Source: UBA1433 sp964581565 (GTDB lineage: Bacteria > Bacillota > Clostridia > Eubacteriales > UBA1433). Taken from it: a stretch of DNA of 64,000 nt. Under the pieces are notes generated by a model. The model was not told the DNA's origin. It worked only from the letters and a program-made list of their open reading frames with translations, and made no database searches. Shown in pieces: positions 33,112 to 42,445 of this stretch. The stretch covers positions 37,439 to 101,438 of the forward strand of contig CAZOOZ010000009.1 in assembly GCA_964581565.1 (NCBI GenBank), written 5' to 3'. The position numbers and the translations under genes were made by a program. The stretch's first letter is position 1. Each line of letters begins with the position of its first letter.

Positions 33112-33752
33112 ATGCAGTTATTTTGGGTAATGGAAGCTATACAGATTATGAATTTTATAAAAATTATTTAGCAACTTATCCCGCGGATATCATTATCTGT
33201 GCTGACGGAGGTATTAAAACAGCATTGAAATTGGGCATCCTTCCTAATGTTTTGCTGGGAGATTTCGATTCGGTTACAAAAGCTGAAATTGCTGGTTTTA
33301 AAGATAAAATAAAAATTATACCATTTGAGAAACGCAAAGATTATACGGATGTGCATCTGTGCATGAAATATGCTATTGAAAATAACCATAGACAGATCAC
33401 TTTATTTGGTGTTTTAGGCACGAGAGCCGATCATTCTCTAGTTAACGTTTATTTGCTGAAATATGCACTTGATAATCAAGCAAATGCAAAAATTGTCAAT
33501 GAATTTAATGAGATTTTTTTATTAAATAATTTTATTAGGTTAAATGGAGTTAAAAACAAAACCATCTCCGTGCTGCCGTATACCGATAAAATTGAAGGTA
33601 TCTGTCTAAAAGGAATGAGTTATCCACTCGTCAATGCCACAATGACAAAAGAAAATCCGTATGGTGTAAGTAATTATGCAGTTGAAGATACAGTTGAAAT
33701 TAATATCAGCGGTGGAACAGCTATTATTGTTATTACGCAAGATAATTACTGA
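33108..33752 (+). CDS. thiN: Thiamine diphosphokinase
   Basis: Transfers pyrophosphate from ATP to thiamine. The markers are CADGGIKTALKLGI, LLGDFDSV, the KRKDYTDVHLC segment, LFGVLGTRADHSL and a beta-rich C-terminal thiamine-binding part (about 140-214). Length 214 is typical. Overlaps rsgA by four bases. Last recognised gene of the dapF block. Confidence 0.93.
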   Translation: MNAVILGNGSYTDYEFYKNYLATYPADIIICADGGIKTALKLGILPNVLLGDFDSVTKAEIAGFKDKIKIIPFEKRKDYTDVHLCMKYAIENNHRQITLFGVLGTRADHSLVNVYLLKYALDNQANAKIVNEFNEIFLLNNFIRLNGVKNKTISVLPYTDKIEGICLKGMSYPLVNATMTKENPYGVSNYAVEDTVEINISGGTAIIVITQDNY

Positions 33753-33871
33753 GCAAGCAAATGAAATTTAAGAAATAATTTAAATTATGATTAAATAATG
33801 AACATATTGAAAAACAATTTAATATTATGTTTTAAGAAAAGATTATTTAAATTGTTTGGGATGTGATTCAG

Positions 33872-34036
33872 ATGACAAAAAAAACATTTGATGTGTTTAA
33901 TTTTTTACTTATAGGTGTACTTGTAGTATTGGCTCTGCCGAAACGCTTTTGGTATATTTGCCTTATAGCCGTAGCCATACCGTTTATATATTATTTAGTA
34001 ACTTGTGGAGGACACAAAAGATTTTTTAAAAAATAA
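33872..34036 (+). CDS. Small hydrophobic protein (54 residues), tentative
   Basis: An ATG at 33872 opens a 54-residue frame: MTKKTFDVFNF, then two hydrophobic segments (LLIGVLVVLAL and YICLIAVAIPFIYYLV) separated by PKRFW, and a basic tail (HKRFFKK). It would be a two-span membrane peptide with positive ends. The ribosome binding site is weak (GGGATG about 11 bases upstream). It lies alone between thiN and a bidirectional terminator, in sequence that is otherwise empty. No family recognised. Confidence 0.4.
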   Translation: MTKKTFDVFNFLLIGVLVVLALPKRFWYICLIAVAIPFIYYLVTCGGHKRFFKK

Positions 34037-34049
34037 TAAAATAAAAACA

Positions 34050-34085
34050 AAAAAACAGACATTACTGCATGATTGCCTGTTTTTA
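34050..34085. terminator. Bidirectional terminator between the dapF block and rpmB
   Basis: AAAACAG and CTGTTTTT pair around a loop that can pair further (CAT/ATG), with A-runs on the left and T-runs on the right. It sits between convergent transcripts. Confidence 0.65.
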
Positions 34086-34107
34086 TGTTATTATCTTATG
34101 AATGATT

Positions 34108-34296
34108 TTAAGCACGAGAAACCTTTTCAGATCGCAAACAGCGCGTGCATACATATACTTTTTTAGGTGTGCCGTCCTCTATTATGTTTACTTTTCTTAA
34201 ATTAGGCTTCCAAATACGACGTGTATGTCTATTAGAATGGCTTACCGCGTTACCGCTTATTGCTTTTTTTTCACATACATAACATTGTTTTGCCAT
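34108..34296 (-). CDS. rpmB: 50S ribosomal protein L28
   Basis: A 62-residue L28 with MAKQCYVCEKKAISGN, VSHSNRHTRRIWKPNL and VYVCTRCLRSEKV. It is the zinc-binding version with two Cys pairs (CYVC and CTRC). The ATG at 34296 has AAGGAGG at good spacing; an in-frame extension of eight codons is rejected. Single gene with its own promoter, divergent from the asp23-like gene. Confidence 0.97.
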   Translation of the reverse strand: MAKQCYVCEKKAISGNAVSHSNRHTRRIWKPNLRKVNIIEDGTPKKVYVCTRCLRSEKVSRA

Positions 34297-34332
34297 GGTA
34301 ATACCTCCTTGTAGTAGCATAGAGCATCAAAT

Positions 34333-34362
34333 ATTATAACACTATAGCCGATAGTATTGCAA
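34333..34362 (-). promoter_or_regulatory. Promoter of rpmB
   Basis: Minus strand: TTGCAA, 18-base spacer, TATAAT, with TG one base ahead of the -10 box. Confidence 0.7.
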
Positions 34363-34411
34363 ATGTTTTTTTATTGTTTTAATGATTATTATTATAAATA
34401 ATTAACAGAAC

Positions 34412-34440
34412 TTGAAAATTATTAAAAAATAAAGTACAAT
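34412..34440 (+). promoter_or_regulatory. Promoter of the asp23-fakA-recG block
   Basis: TTGAAA, 17-base spacer, TACAAT, about 20 bases ahead of the asp23-like gene's start. Confidence 0.7.
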
Positions 34441-34462
34441 ATCGATCAAAGGAGGGGTCTAA

Positions 34463-34807
34463 ATGTATATAGACGCTGAAAATAGATATGGCATTATAAG
34501 AATGTCTAAAAGTATGATTGCAAAAATCGCCGCACTTGCCGCGATAGATTGTTATGGGCTCGTTGGAATGGCGAGGAAACACTATGGTTTGGTTGAGCTT
34601 TTGAAAAGAGATCAGGGAGCTAAAGGTGTGAAAATCAGGCAAGATAATGACGGAATTATAATAGATTTATATGTTATTTTTGAATTCGGCGTAAAACTGC
34701 AAACAGTAGCTGAAAATGTTGTGGAAAAAGTGAAATATAATGTGGAATTAGCAACAGATATTAAAGTGAAGAAAATAAACATATATGTAGAAAGTGTACG
34801 AGTTTAA
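34463..34807 (+). CDS. Asp23/Gls24 family envelope protein (YloU)
   Basis: A 114-residue Asp23/Gls24-type protein, a family linked to alkaline and envelope stress. Typical pattern: GIIRMSKSMIAKIAALAAIDCYGLVGM, KGVKIRQDNDGIIIDLYVIFEFG and AENVVEKVKYNVELATDIKVKKINIYVE (split here for description). AGGAGGGG precedes the ATG. It lies 25 bases ahead of fakA, the conserved yloU-yloV pair. Confidence 0.92.
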   Translation: MYIDAENRYGIIRMSKSMIAKIAALAAIDCYGLVGMARKHYGLVELLKRDQGAKGVKIRQDNDGIIIDLYVIFEFGVKLQTVAENVVEKVKYNVELATDIKVKKINIYVESVRV

Positions 34808-34832
34808 GACAAGATAGTGTATAGGTGAAATA

Positions 34833-36455
34833 ATGGATATAATAAATGGACAAACATTAAAAGAGGCTGTTTTATATGCGGCGGCATATTTAGAAAAGAA
34901 TAAAGAAGAGGTAAATAGTCTGAATGTTTTTCCCGTACCTGATGGAGATACGGGAACTAATATGTCGCTCACTATTAATTATGCGGCAAAAAATGTTCAA
35001 AATGTTGAAGAAAATAATGTAAAAACAGTAGCAAAAATGATGTCTTCCGGCTCCCTGATGGGAGCAAGGGGAAACTCCGGAGTTATTTTATCACAACTTT
35101 TCAGAGGGTTTTATGAAGGATGCAAAGAACGCAATACACTCAGTATTGCGCAATTCGCCGCATGTCTTAAAGCATCTTCTGATATGGCCTATAAAGCAGT
35201 GATAAAACCCACGGAAGGAACAATTTTAACAATAGCCAGAGAAATGGCATTCTTTGCGACTTCTCATTTTGAAAAATATAAAACAATAGAACAATTTTTA
35301 CAGGATATTATTGCCCATGGAGAAATAATTTTAAATAAAACACCCGATATGCTTCCGGTATTAAAAGAGGCCGGTGTTGTTGATGCGGGAGGGATGGGTC
35401 TGATTTATATTTATAAAGGATTTTTAGCAGTGATGAGAGGCGAAAAATTATCGGAGACCGATTTTACTCAAGCAAAAGGAACGAAAAAAATGTCTGATGC
35501 CGCTCTCCCTCAAGACATAAAATTTATGTATTGCACTGAAGTGATGATACAGGGAGATTCAAGCAAGGCTCCGACACTTAGAACAAAATTATCGCCTTTG
35601 GGAGACAGCATGCTGGTGATAGGGGATGATAATATCATTAAAGTGCATATTCATACAAACGAACCAGGAAAAGTAATCACACATTGTCTTGTTTATGGCG
35701 AGTTGATTGATATAAAGATTGAAAATATGAAATTACAGCATGAAAACACATTAATAGAAGAAAGCGCTTATTTGAAGAAAAAACCTGAAAAAAGGTCAAA
35801 GTATGCCTTTGTAGCTGTTTCGAGTGGGGAGGGGATTGATAAAGTATTCGAGGATTTGGGTGTGGTGAATATTATAAAGGGTGGACAAACAATGAATCCG
35901 AGTACACAGGATTTTTTAGATGAAATCAGTCTGATTAATGCAGATGTTATTTATTTGCTGCCAAATAATAAAAATATTATTCTGGCTGCTAATCAAGCAA
36001 AAGCAATGTCTGCTGAACATATTGAAGTAATCCCGACAAAAACAATTCCCCAAGGTATATCTGCAATTTTAGCTTTCGCGGAAGATATTGAAAATGAAGA
36101 AAATTTAATCAACTTAAACGAAGCAATCCAAGCTGTCAAGACAGGACAGGTTACTTTTGCGGTCAGAGATACCATAATTGCTGATAGAAAAATTAAAAAA
36201 GGTAATATCATAGGCCTAAATGATAAGGAAGGCATTGTTGCGGTATCAAATTCTCCCGAAAAAACTGTGATGGATTTGGTTGAAAAGATGGCGGATGAAG
36301 ATACAGAACTTATTTATATTTACTATGGGGAAGATATCCCGCAAAAAGATGCGCAGAAACTTCATAAAAAACTTGAAAAAATATATAGCAGTATAGATGT
36401 TGTTTTGCAATACGGAGGACAACCACTTTATTATTACATTATCTCGGTTGAATAA
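34833..36455 (+). CDS. fakA: DAK2-domain fatty acid kinase subunit (FakA/YloV)
   Basis: FakA proteins bind ATP through a DhaL (DAK2) domain and phosphorylate fatty acids held by a FakB partner. The N-terminal domain has FPVPDGDTGTNMSLT with the metal-binding Asp residues, and SSGSLMGARGNSGVILSQL. A central domain (about 220-320) and a FakA C-terminal domain (about 325-540) follow. Length 540 is normal. No fakB (DegV) gene is in the window; plsX, whose product supplies acyl phosphates to the same route, lies 8 kb downstream. Confidence 0.92.
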   Translation: MDIINGQTLKEAVLYAAAYLEKNKEEVNSLNVFPVPDGDTGTNMSLTINYAAKNVQNVEENNVKTVAKMMSSGSLMGARGNSGVILSQLFRGFYEGCKERNTLSIAQFAACLKASSDMAYKAVIKPTEGTILTIAREMAFFATSHFEKYKTIEQFLQDIIAHGEIILNKTPDMLPVLKEAGVVDAGGMGLIYIYKGFLAVMRGEKLSETDFTQAKGTKKMSDAALPQDIKFMYCTEVMIQGDSSKAPTLRTKLSPLGDSMLVIGDDNIIKVHIHTNEPGKVITHCLVYGELIDIKIENMKLQHENTLIEESAYLKKKPEKRSKYAFVAVSSGEGIDKVFEDLGVVNIIKGGQTMNPSTQDFLDEISLINADVIYLLPNNKNIILAANQAKAMSAEHIEVIPTKTIPQGISAILAFAEDIENEENLINLNEAIQAVKTGQVTFAVRDTIIADRKIKKGNIIGLNDKEGIVAVSNSPEKTVMDLVEKMADEDTELIYIYYGEDIPQKDAQKLHKKLEKIYSSIDVVLQYGGQPLYYYIISVE

Positions 36456-36458
36456 ATT

Positions 36459-38519
36459 ATGTTATTTTATTTTAACGTTGAAAATGTTGAATTAATAAAT
36501 ATAAAAGGTGTAGCCCAGAAGAGAAAAAATGCCTTGAATCAATTGGGCATTTTTTCTCTTTATGATCTTTTTATGTATATCCCAAAAAGTTATGATGATC
36601 GAAGAGAAATCAGCAATATTAAAAATATTAAAAATGATCGGTATGCAGGAATTATTGTAACGGTTTTGGATAAGCCACGTGTAAGATATTTAGGAAAAGC
36701 AAAGAATATCACTAAGCTTAAGGTGAAAAATGAGAATATTAAAGGAGAAATCATTTTTTTTAATGCTCCTTATAACGCAGATAGATTCGCACTAAATCAA
36801 GAGTTTTATATATATGGAAAAATTATCATTGAGAAAAACACCTTCAAGGTTTTTAATCCTATATCAGTCGGTCAACTTTCTGATTTGTCTGCTAAATTGC
36901 AAATTGTTCCGCAATACAGACTAGGCAGTATAAATTTACCGCAAAATGTCATGTGCAAAATCCAAAAAAATGCTTTTAATCAATTTTTTGTTCATCTAAA
37001 CGATATCTTAACAAATGATATGTTACATGAGTTTGATTTAATGAATATAAAAGATACATTATATTGCCTACATTTTCCCAGGGATATTTATGATATAAAA
37101 AGAGCGAAAGATAGGCTGGCATTTGATGAATTATTTTCAGCCATTCTTTATCTGAATATAGAGAAAAAAGAACGCACAAAGCAAAAAAATGATTATATCA
37201 TTAAGAAAGATATTTTCGGCGAGTTCAAACAATGTTTAAATTTTGAATTAACTTGTGCACAAGTGGATGCCATGCGCGATATTTTTGCAGATATGAGTCA
37301 GGAAAAGCACGTAATGAGCCGGCTGATACAAGGAGATGTAGGGTGTGGGAAGACAGTTATTGCTTTTTACGCACTTTTGCTTGCAGTGTTAAATAACAAT
37401 CAGGCTGTAATGGCTGCACCTACCGAAGTACTTGCAAAACAACATTATGAAAATATCGCAATTTTTGCCGAAAGATTCAATATTAAAACAGTTCTCCTCA
37501 CATCTTCGTTAAAAAAGAATGAGAGAGAAAAAATAAAAGCAATTCTGAATAAAGAAGGAAAAGTTATAGCGATCGGTACACATGCTTTATTTTCCGAAGA
37601 TATTTTATATCATAATTTAGCCTTGGTTGTTACAGATGAGCAACATAAATTCGGAGTAGCCCAAAGAGTCAAATTAGCCAATAAAGGCAGAAATCCTCAT
37701 ATTCTCATGATGAGTGCTACACCTATACCCAGGACATTATCCTTGGTAATGTATGCACATGTGGATATAAGTATCATTGACACGATGCCTTCGGGAAGAA
37801 AACCTGTTTTAACTTATGCAACAAATTTTGCAAATCAATTAAAACTTTATCAATATATAGAAGAAAAAGTAAAAGTGGGACAACAGTGCTATGTTGTTTG
37901 TGCTGCGATTTACAAGGATGAAGATAATAATATTTTTTCATTATATGAACAACTTGAAGATCTAGAAAAATATTTGAGTAATATCGTAAAAGTAGGTTAT
38001 TTGCATGGCGATATGAGCACACAGGAAAAAGACAGAATCATTGAACAGTTTTCGAATAAACAAATCAGTGTTTTAGTGGCAACAACCGTCATAGAAGTTG
38101 GTATTGATGTGAAAGACACAACGTTGATTATCATTAACAATGCCGAAAGATTTGGATTGAGCCAGCTTCATCAGTTGCGTGGACGTGTTGGCAGAGGGAA
38201 CATTCAATCGGAATGCATCTTACTGACCGATTATACGTCGGATATTGTAAAACAGCGCATCAATGTGTTAAAGGAATCTTCTGACGGCTTTGAAATCGCC
38301 AAGCAGGATTTAGCTCTAAGAGGGCCTGGGGAAATGTTTGGATATAAACAACACGGTATGTTTAATTTTAAATATGCAGACATATATAATCAGCCGCAAT
38401 TGCTCTTTGATGCAAAAAAAGCAGTGGATATAGTATGTTCAAATAAAAAATATAATAAAATAATCGATAAAACAGTAGAAACAATTTATAATACTCAATA
38501 TAAAAATTTAAAAAATTAA
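36459..38519 (+). CDS. recG: ATP-dependent DNA helicase RecG
   Basis: Branch-migration helicase for fork regression and recombination. An N-terminal wedge domain with an OB fold (about 1-220) precedes the helicase core: LIQGDVGCGKTVIAF (Walker A), TDEQHKFGVAQR (DEQH box), MSATPIPRTL, ATTVIEVGIDVK and QLHQLRGRVGRG. Length 686 is typical. It begins only three bases after fakA; no good ribosome binding site is visible, so translation may depend on coupling. Confidence 0.96.
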   Translation: MLFYFNVENVELINIKGVAQKRKNALNQLGIFSLYDLFMYIPKSYDDRREISNIKNIKNDRYAGIIVTVLDKPRVRYLGKAKNITKLKVKNENIKGEIIFFNAPYNADRFALNQEFYIYGKIIIEKNTFKVFNPISVGQLSDLSAKLQIVPQYRLGSINLPQNVMCKIQKNAFNQFFVHLNDILTNDMLHEFDLMNIKDTLYCLHFPRDIYDIKRAKDRLAFDELFSAILYLNIEKKERTKQKNDYIIKKDIFGEFKQCLNFELTCAQVDAMRDIFADMSQEKHVMSRLIQGDVGCGKTVIAFYALLLAVLNNNQAVMAAPTEVLAKQHYENIAIFAERFNIKTVLLTSSLKKNEREKIKAILNKEGKVIAIGTHALFSEDILYHNLALVVTDEQHKFGVAQRVKLANKGRNPHILMMSATPIPRTLSLVMYAHVDISIIDTMPSGRKPVLTYATNFANQLKLYQYIEEKVKVGQQCYVVCAAIYKDEDNNIFSLYEQLEDLEKYLSNIVKVGYLHGDMSTQEKDRIIEQFSNKQISVLVATTVIEVGIDVKDTTLIIINNAERFGLSQLHQLRGRVGRGNIQSECILLTDYTSDIVKQRINVLKESSDGFEIAKQDLALRGPGEMFGYKQHGMFNFKYADIYNQPQLLFDAKKAVDIVCSNKKYNKIIDKTVETIYNTQYKNLKN

Positions 38520-38538
38520 AAAAACATAGGCAGGCGGT

Positions 38539-39084
38539 ATGAGAATTTTAGGAGGAAGCGCAAAAGGCAGGCAAATATTTACGTTAAAAAATGATGATAT
38601 TCGTCCAACAGGAGCAAAAGTTAGGGCTGCCATCTTTAACATGATTGCGCCTTATGTTTATGGCAGTGTTTTTTTGGATGCATTTGCGGGAAGCGGAGCA
38701 ATGGGCATTGAATCGTTAAGCAGAGGGGCGAAAAAAAGTGTTTTTATAGATATAAATGCTTCAAGTATCGATATCATTAAGAAAAATGTAAAAAATACTG
38801 GATTTGATGCAAAAAGTTTTATTTTAAAAGAAAACTTTTTCAATTTTATTAGGCAAAACAACTCTAAATTTGATATAATATTTGCAGATCCGCCATATGC
38901 AATGGATCAAGTGTGTGATATCCTTTTAAAGATAGAGAAAGCAGATATCCTAAACAATGAAGGTTTATTAATTATAGAGCATGATTATAATGTTGCTATA
39001 AATCAAGGCAGTGCATTGACACTGATAAAGCAAAAAAAATATTCGGCTACAATGGTAAGCATCTATGAGAGGGCGTGTAAATGA
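38539..39084 (+). CDS. rsmD: 16S rRNA guanine-966 N2-methyltransferase
   Basis: Methylates G966 of 16S rRNA. SAM-binding motif LDAFAGSGAMGIESLSRGA and catalytic FADPPYAM are visible, with the N-terminal MRILGGSAKGRQI and RPTGAKVRAAIFNM. Length 181 is typical. It overlaps coaD by four bases (ATGA), the common rsmD-coaD pairing. Confidence 0.96.
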   Translation: MRILGGSAKGRQIFTLKNDDIRPTGAKVRAAIFNMIAPYVYGSVFLDAFAGSGAMGIESLSRGAKKSVFIDINASSIDIIKKNVKNTGFDAKSFILKENFFNFIRQNNSKFDIIFADPPYAMDQVCDILLKIEKADILNNEGLLIIEHDYNVAINQGSALTLIKQKKYSATMVSIYERACK

Positions 39085-39587
39085 ACATAGCAGTCTATCC
39101 GGGAAGTTTTGATCCGATCACAAACGGACATCTCGATATTATTCACAGAGCTTCAAGATTAGTGGATAAATTATATGTCGCCGTTTTAATTAATAATAAA
39201 AAGAAGTATATGTTTACAGCTTCCGAAAAAGTAGGATTTATTCAAAAATCTTTGCAGGATACTAAAAATATCGAAGTCGTAGCTTATGATGGTTTGTTGG
39301 TGGATTTTTGTAATAAAGTAGGCGCAAAAGCAATTTTTAAAGGTTTGCGCGCAGTGACCGATTTTGAGACAGAAGTGCAAATGGCGCTGATAAATAAACG
39401 GCTGGAGCCAAACATAGAAACGCTTCTTTTGGTTTCGGCAGAAGACTATTCATTTATAAGTTCCAGTATTATTAAAGAAGTTGCATTCTACGGAGGAGAT
39501 ATAACAGATCTTGTACCTTCGCATGTTAAAGAAGCTATTTTAGAGAAATGGAGGCAGCAAAATGAAAGTAGTAGAATTAATAGATGA
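39081..39587 (+). CDS. coaD: Phosphopantetheine adenylyltransferase
   Basis: Adds AMP to 4'-phosphopantetheine in coenzyme A synthesis. The nucleotidyltransferase motif TNGHLDII follows YPGSFDP at the N-terminus; KGLRAVTDFETEVQMA and the C-terminal SAEDYSFISSSIIKEVAFYG are diagnostic. Length 168 is typical. Its last 26 bases overlap the next gene. Confidence 0.97.
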   Translation: MNIAVYPGSFDPITNGHLDIIHRASRLVDKLYVAVLINNKKKYMFTASEKVGFIQKSLQDTKNIEVVAYDGLLVDFCNKVGAKAIFKGLRAVTDFETEVQMALINKRLEPNIETLLLVSAEDYSFISSSIIKEVAFYGGDITDLVPSHVKEAILEKWRQQNESSRINR

Positions 39588-40056
39588 ATTAGAAGAAATA
39601 GTAAGAAGAAGCAACACCGTTCCGCTGTCTAATAAAAAAATAATGATTAATCCTGATGATATAATGGATATCATTGACGAAATTCGAATGAGACTGCCTG
39701 AAGAAGTACTTGAAGCGCGCAGAGTAAAACAAGAAGAAAACAGGATTATAACAGCGGCTCAAACAAAGGCAAAGGCACTTATTGAAAGTGCGGTAAAAAA
39801 GCAGAGAGAATTAATTGATAGCGATGAAGTGGCTAAAAATGCCTATAATCAGGCAGAGCAGACCATAAAAGAAAGTGAAGAAAAAGCAAAAAAAATACTT
39901 GCAAAAGCAGAATCCAATGCTAAGGAGCTTGTCGGCGGAAGTGCAGAATATGCTGAAAGCGTTTTGAAAAAAATTCAGGACGAGCTTAAAAAAATTAATG
40001 ATGAATTAGAAGAAAACAGAAGCCAGTTAAAAAGTATCAAGAGGAAAAATTCTTAA
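39562..40056 (+). CDS. Coiled-coil protein of unknown function
   Basis: A 164-residue soluble protein. Residues 1-50 contain a short conserved-looking segment (VVELIDELEEIVRRSNTVP and INPDDIMDIIDEIRMRLPEEV); residues about 55-160 form a long charged coiled coil resembling ATP synthase b or V-type H subunits (AQTKAKALIESA, AEQTIKESEEKAKKILAKAE). Similar genes beside coaD in Clostridia are usually called ATPase or hypothetical; no enzymatic motif is visible. GGAGG precedes the ATG, inside the end of coaD. The stop overlaps that of convergent ylbJ by four bases. Confidence 0.75.
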   Translation: MKVVELIDELEEIVRRSNTVPLSNKKIMINPDDIMDIIDEIRMRLPEEVLEARRVKQEENRIITAAQTKAKALIESAVKKQRELIDSDEVAKNAYNQAEQTIKESEEKAKKILAKAESNAKELVGGSAEYAESVLKKIQDELKKINDELEENRSQLKSIKRKNS

Positions 40057-41036
40057 TAAACAAGGATGCATAATGTATAACTGATCAGTGCAGCGATAAA
40101 AGGTTGTACTGATTTGGCTTTTAAATAAGGTGTTTTGCTTAAATCGGCATTGTCTAAAAAAGAAATGCATTGTGCGTGTACACTGAGCCCACCCCAGTTT
40201 AATATCATAGACGTCAAAATTATTTTCGGGATAAGAGAGATATTCAGCATATATATTTTATCACATCCGCCTGTGATTTCAAAAATCCCCCATAAAAGAC
40301 TTGTGATCATATTTTCAGGCAAGTGTATGCCTGCGGCATTGATAAAAAAATCAATTGTTTCAAATATTCCGGCTGCATTTAAAACACCTACACATATTCC
40401 AAAAAAAACAATATAGCTTCCCACAAGTAAAACCGTATATGTGCTATCGGTAACAGAGGCAATAAATGTTTTCGTAAAATTGATTTTATCAGTCTGGGTA
40501 GGTTGTATTGAAGTCATCTGCACAATACTGGCTTGACCGGTAAACAAAAGACCTGTGATTAATGCTGACAGAATAGAAGAGATCAGCAAAATAACACCTA
40601 CCGTATTATCGTTGTAAAACAATATGCCGATACTGCTTAACATGAATGCAGGTGAAGTAATAGAGCAAAATGTCGTTATACGAAGAGCGTCTTGATGTGT
40701 GATTTTATCTTGCACGTATAAATCGGCCGCTATTTTAATGCCTGTCGGCTGACCGCCTAAATATCCGGCTAAAACGGCAAACAGTGAAATAGGCGATACC
40801 AAATATAATTTAGATAACGGATAAAACACAGGTTTAAGCATATTGATAATACCAAATCGAATGAGAACAGAATTTAAAATGAAAAAAACAAATAAAAAAG
40901 GTGCGAGTTTATTGAGCCATAATAAAAAAGAATATTTTGCGCTTTCATAAGTTTCAATCGGATATTTAAAACAACAAATCAAAAGCAACAAAAAAATACT
41001 GCATACAATAAATTTCGGAAGTTTTGTTTTTTTCAT
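40053..41036 (-). CDS. ylbJ: Sporulation integral membrane protein YlbJ
   Basis: A 327-residue protein with about eight membrane helices, of the nucleoside-recognition/gate type. YlbJ is made under mother-cell control in B. subtilis and is needed for normal spore cortex. Hallmarks are FPIETYESAKYSFLLWLN-like opening (KYPIETYESAKYSFLLWL here) and GYLGGQPTGIKIAADLY. I begin at ATG 41036, with GAGG five bases upstream; a GTG two codons earlier is possible. It supports a spore-forming host. The 3' end overlaps that of the coiled-coil gene by four bases. Confidence 0.92.
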   Translation of the reverse strand: MKKTKLPKFIVCSIFLLLLICCFKYPIETYESAKYSFLLWLNKLAPFLFVFFILNSVLIRFGIINMLKPVFYPLSKLYLVSPISLFAVLAGYLGGQPTGIKIAADLYVQDKITHQDALRITTFCSITSPAFMLSSIGILFYNDNTVGVILLISSILSALITGLLFTGQASIVQMTSIQPTQTDKINFTKTFIASVTDSTYTVLLVGSYIVFFGICVGVLNAAGIFETIDFFINAAGIHLPENMITSLLWGIFEITGGCDKIYMLNISLIPKIILTSMILNWGGLSVHAQCISFLDNADLSKTPYLKAKSVQPFIAALISYTLCILVY

Positions 41037-41101
41037 GTCCACCTCATATTTACTTCATAATAATTTTTATGCTGTAAAATTTGAGGTGATGATAACAGGG
41101 C

Positions 41102-42286
41102 TTATCTATAATAAATTGGAGTATTCCTATAATCGATTCCCTTGCTGCCGTGAATACCCAGTTGAAAAATATCGGATGCCAATAAGTCATAATCGAAAAT
41201 TTGTTTGGCGAATCCTTTGCAATGCTTATGATAATTATAAACATTCGATACGGAATTTATATTGTTTTTAATTAAATGGAGATACTGTTGTCCTTTTTTG
41301 TTAAATCCGAGTATCCGAACATATGGAACCGGATATTCTTTTAGGATATCGTATGAAATATTAAAGCCGGTTAGGATATGGCATAGAGATCTGTTAATCC
41401 TGCTTTTGGTGTGATGTTTATCATAAAGGCAATCAATAAACTCTGATAGTGGCAGAAAATGTCTGAAATTATTGAGTAGCCTGTTGGCGAGGTCTTTTGA
41501 TATGTCCGGATAAGAGCATAATTGTTCCGGGGAATGTATCAATATATTTTGATAGAGAATATCTTTATATTTTTTGAGTTCATTGAATGACTGAGATTCC
41601 AAACATTCATAAATAAAAAAAGGCATATATTTTTTGGCTGCATTATCTTTATTTTTTATCATTTCTCTGATATAAGATGCAGAAGCAAAGGTTTTACCTG
41701 ATTCTTTCGAATTATGATTTGAACCGCGGCGTTTAATGGCAAGCGGAGTGATTGAATAATTGTTGATAATGATTTGTTTAATATATTCTATAGCCAAAAT
41801 ATTATTAGGACTATTTAATAAATCGAATAATTCTGAGTTCATTGCCTCGGCAGCGAGCTGCCGTGCCTTAGCAAATGAGCGGCCGGAAGATAAATGTTTT
41901 TTTAAAAGAGTTTTAAAAGTATTATTTTCTTCGGATAATATTTTTGCAGTATCATATAATTTTTTGATATCATTATTTTCACAGCCAAATGAAATAGTGC
42001 GACATTTTAGTGTGTTTAAAAGATTAACAGCACCGTATGCAAAGATTTCGGCACTTTGGCAACTGTAGGCGAAAGGCAGCATAATAACCAGATCAGCACC
42101 ACCTTTAAGTGCCATTTGGGCTCGGTTAAATTTATCTATAATTGCAGGCTCGCCTCGCTGCACAAAATCGCCGCTCATCACACATACAACAACATCTGCA
42201 CCGGATATTCTTTTACTTTGATTTAAATGATAATAATGTCCGTTATGAAACGGATTATATTCGGCTATAATACCCACAGCTTTCAT
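41102..42286 (-). CDS. tmcAL: tRNA(Met) cytidine acetate ligase
   Basis: TmcAL (YlbM) activates acetate with ATP and forms N4-acetylcytidine at the wobble position of elongator tRNA-Met. The nucleotidyltransferase motif is EYNPFHNGHYYHL at the N-terminus, followed by VVCVMSGDFVQRGEPAI and FNRAQMALKGGADLVI. The HIGH-like His residues are in HNGH. Length 394 is normal. ylbM lies near ylbJ and coaD in Bacillus as well, so the neighbourhood is conserved. Confidence 0.94.
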   Translation of the reverse strand: MKAVGIIAEYNPFHNGHYYHLNQSKRISGADVVVCVMSGDFVQRGEPAIIDKFNRAQMALKGGADLVIMLPFAYSCQSAEIFAYGAVNLLNTLKCRTISFGCENNDIKKLYDTAKILSEENNTFKTLLKKHLSSGRSFAKARQLAAEAMNSELFDLLNSPNNILAIEYIKQIIINNYSITPLAIKRRGSNHNSKESGKTFASASYIREMIKNKDNAAKKYMPFFIYECLESQSFNELKKYKDILYQNILIHSPEQLCSYPDISKDLANRLLNNFRHFLPLSEFIDCLYDKHHTKSRINRSLCHILTGFNISYDILKEYPVPYVRILGFNKKGQQYLHLIKNNINSVSNVYNYHKHCKGFAKQIFDYDLLASDIFQLGIHGSKGIDYRNTPIYYR

Positions 42287-42373
42287 CTTATTCCTGCCTA
42301 TAATTGATAATGCTATTATTATATACGATTATAAAGATAAGGAACAGATGTTTTCAGTAAACTAATTTAATTG

Positions 42374-42402
42374 TTGAAAATAAAAAATGTGTAATATATA
42401 AT
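42374..42402 (+). promoter_or_regulatory. Promoter of ackA
   Basis: TTGAAA, 17-base spacer, TATAAT, about 40 bases ahead of the ackA start. Confidence 0.8.
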
Positions 42403-42445
42403 ATTATGGTGAAAATTTCGAATGAAGCAATTGGAGGATAATTTT

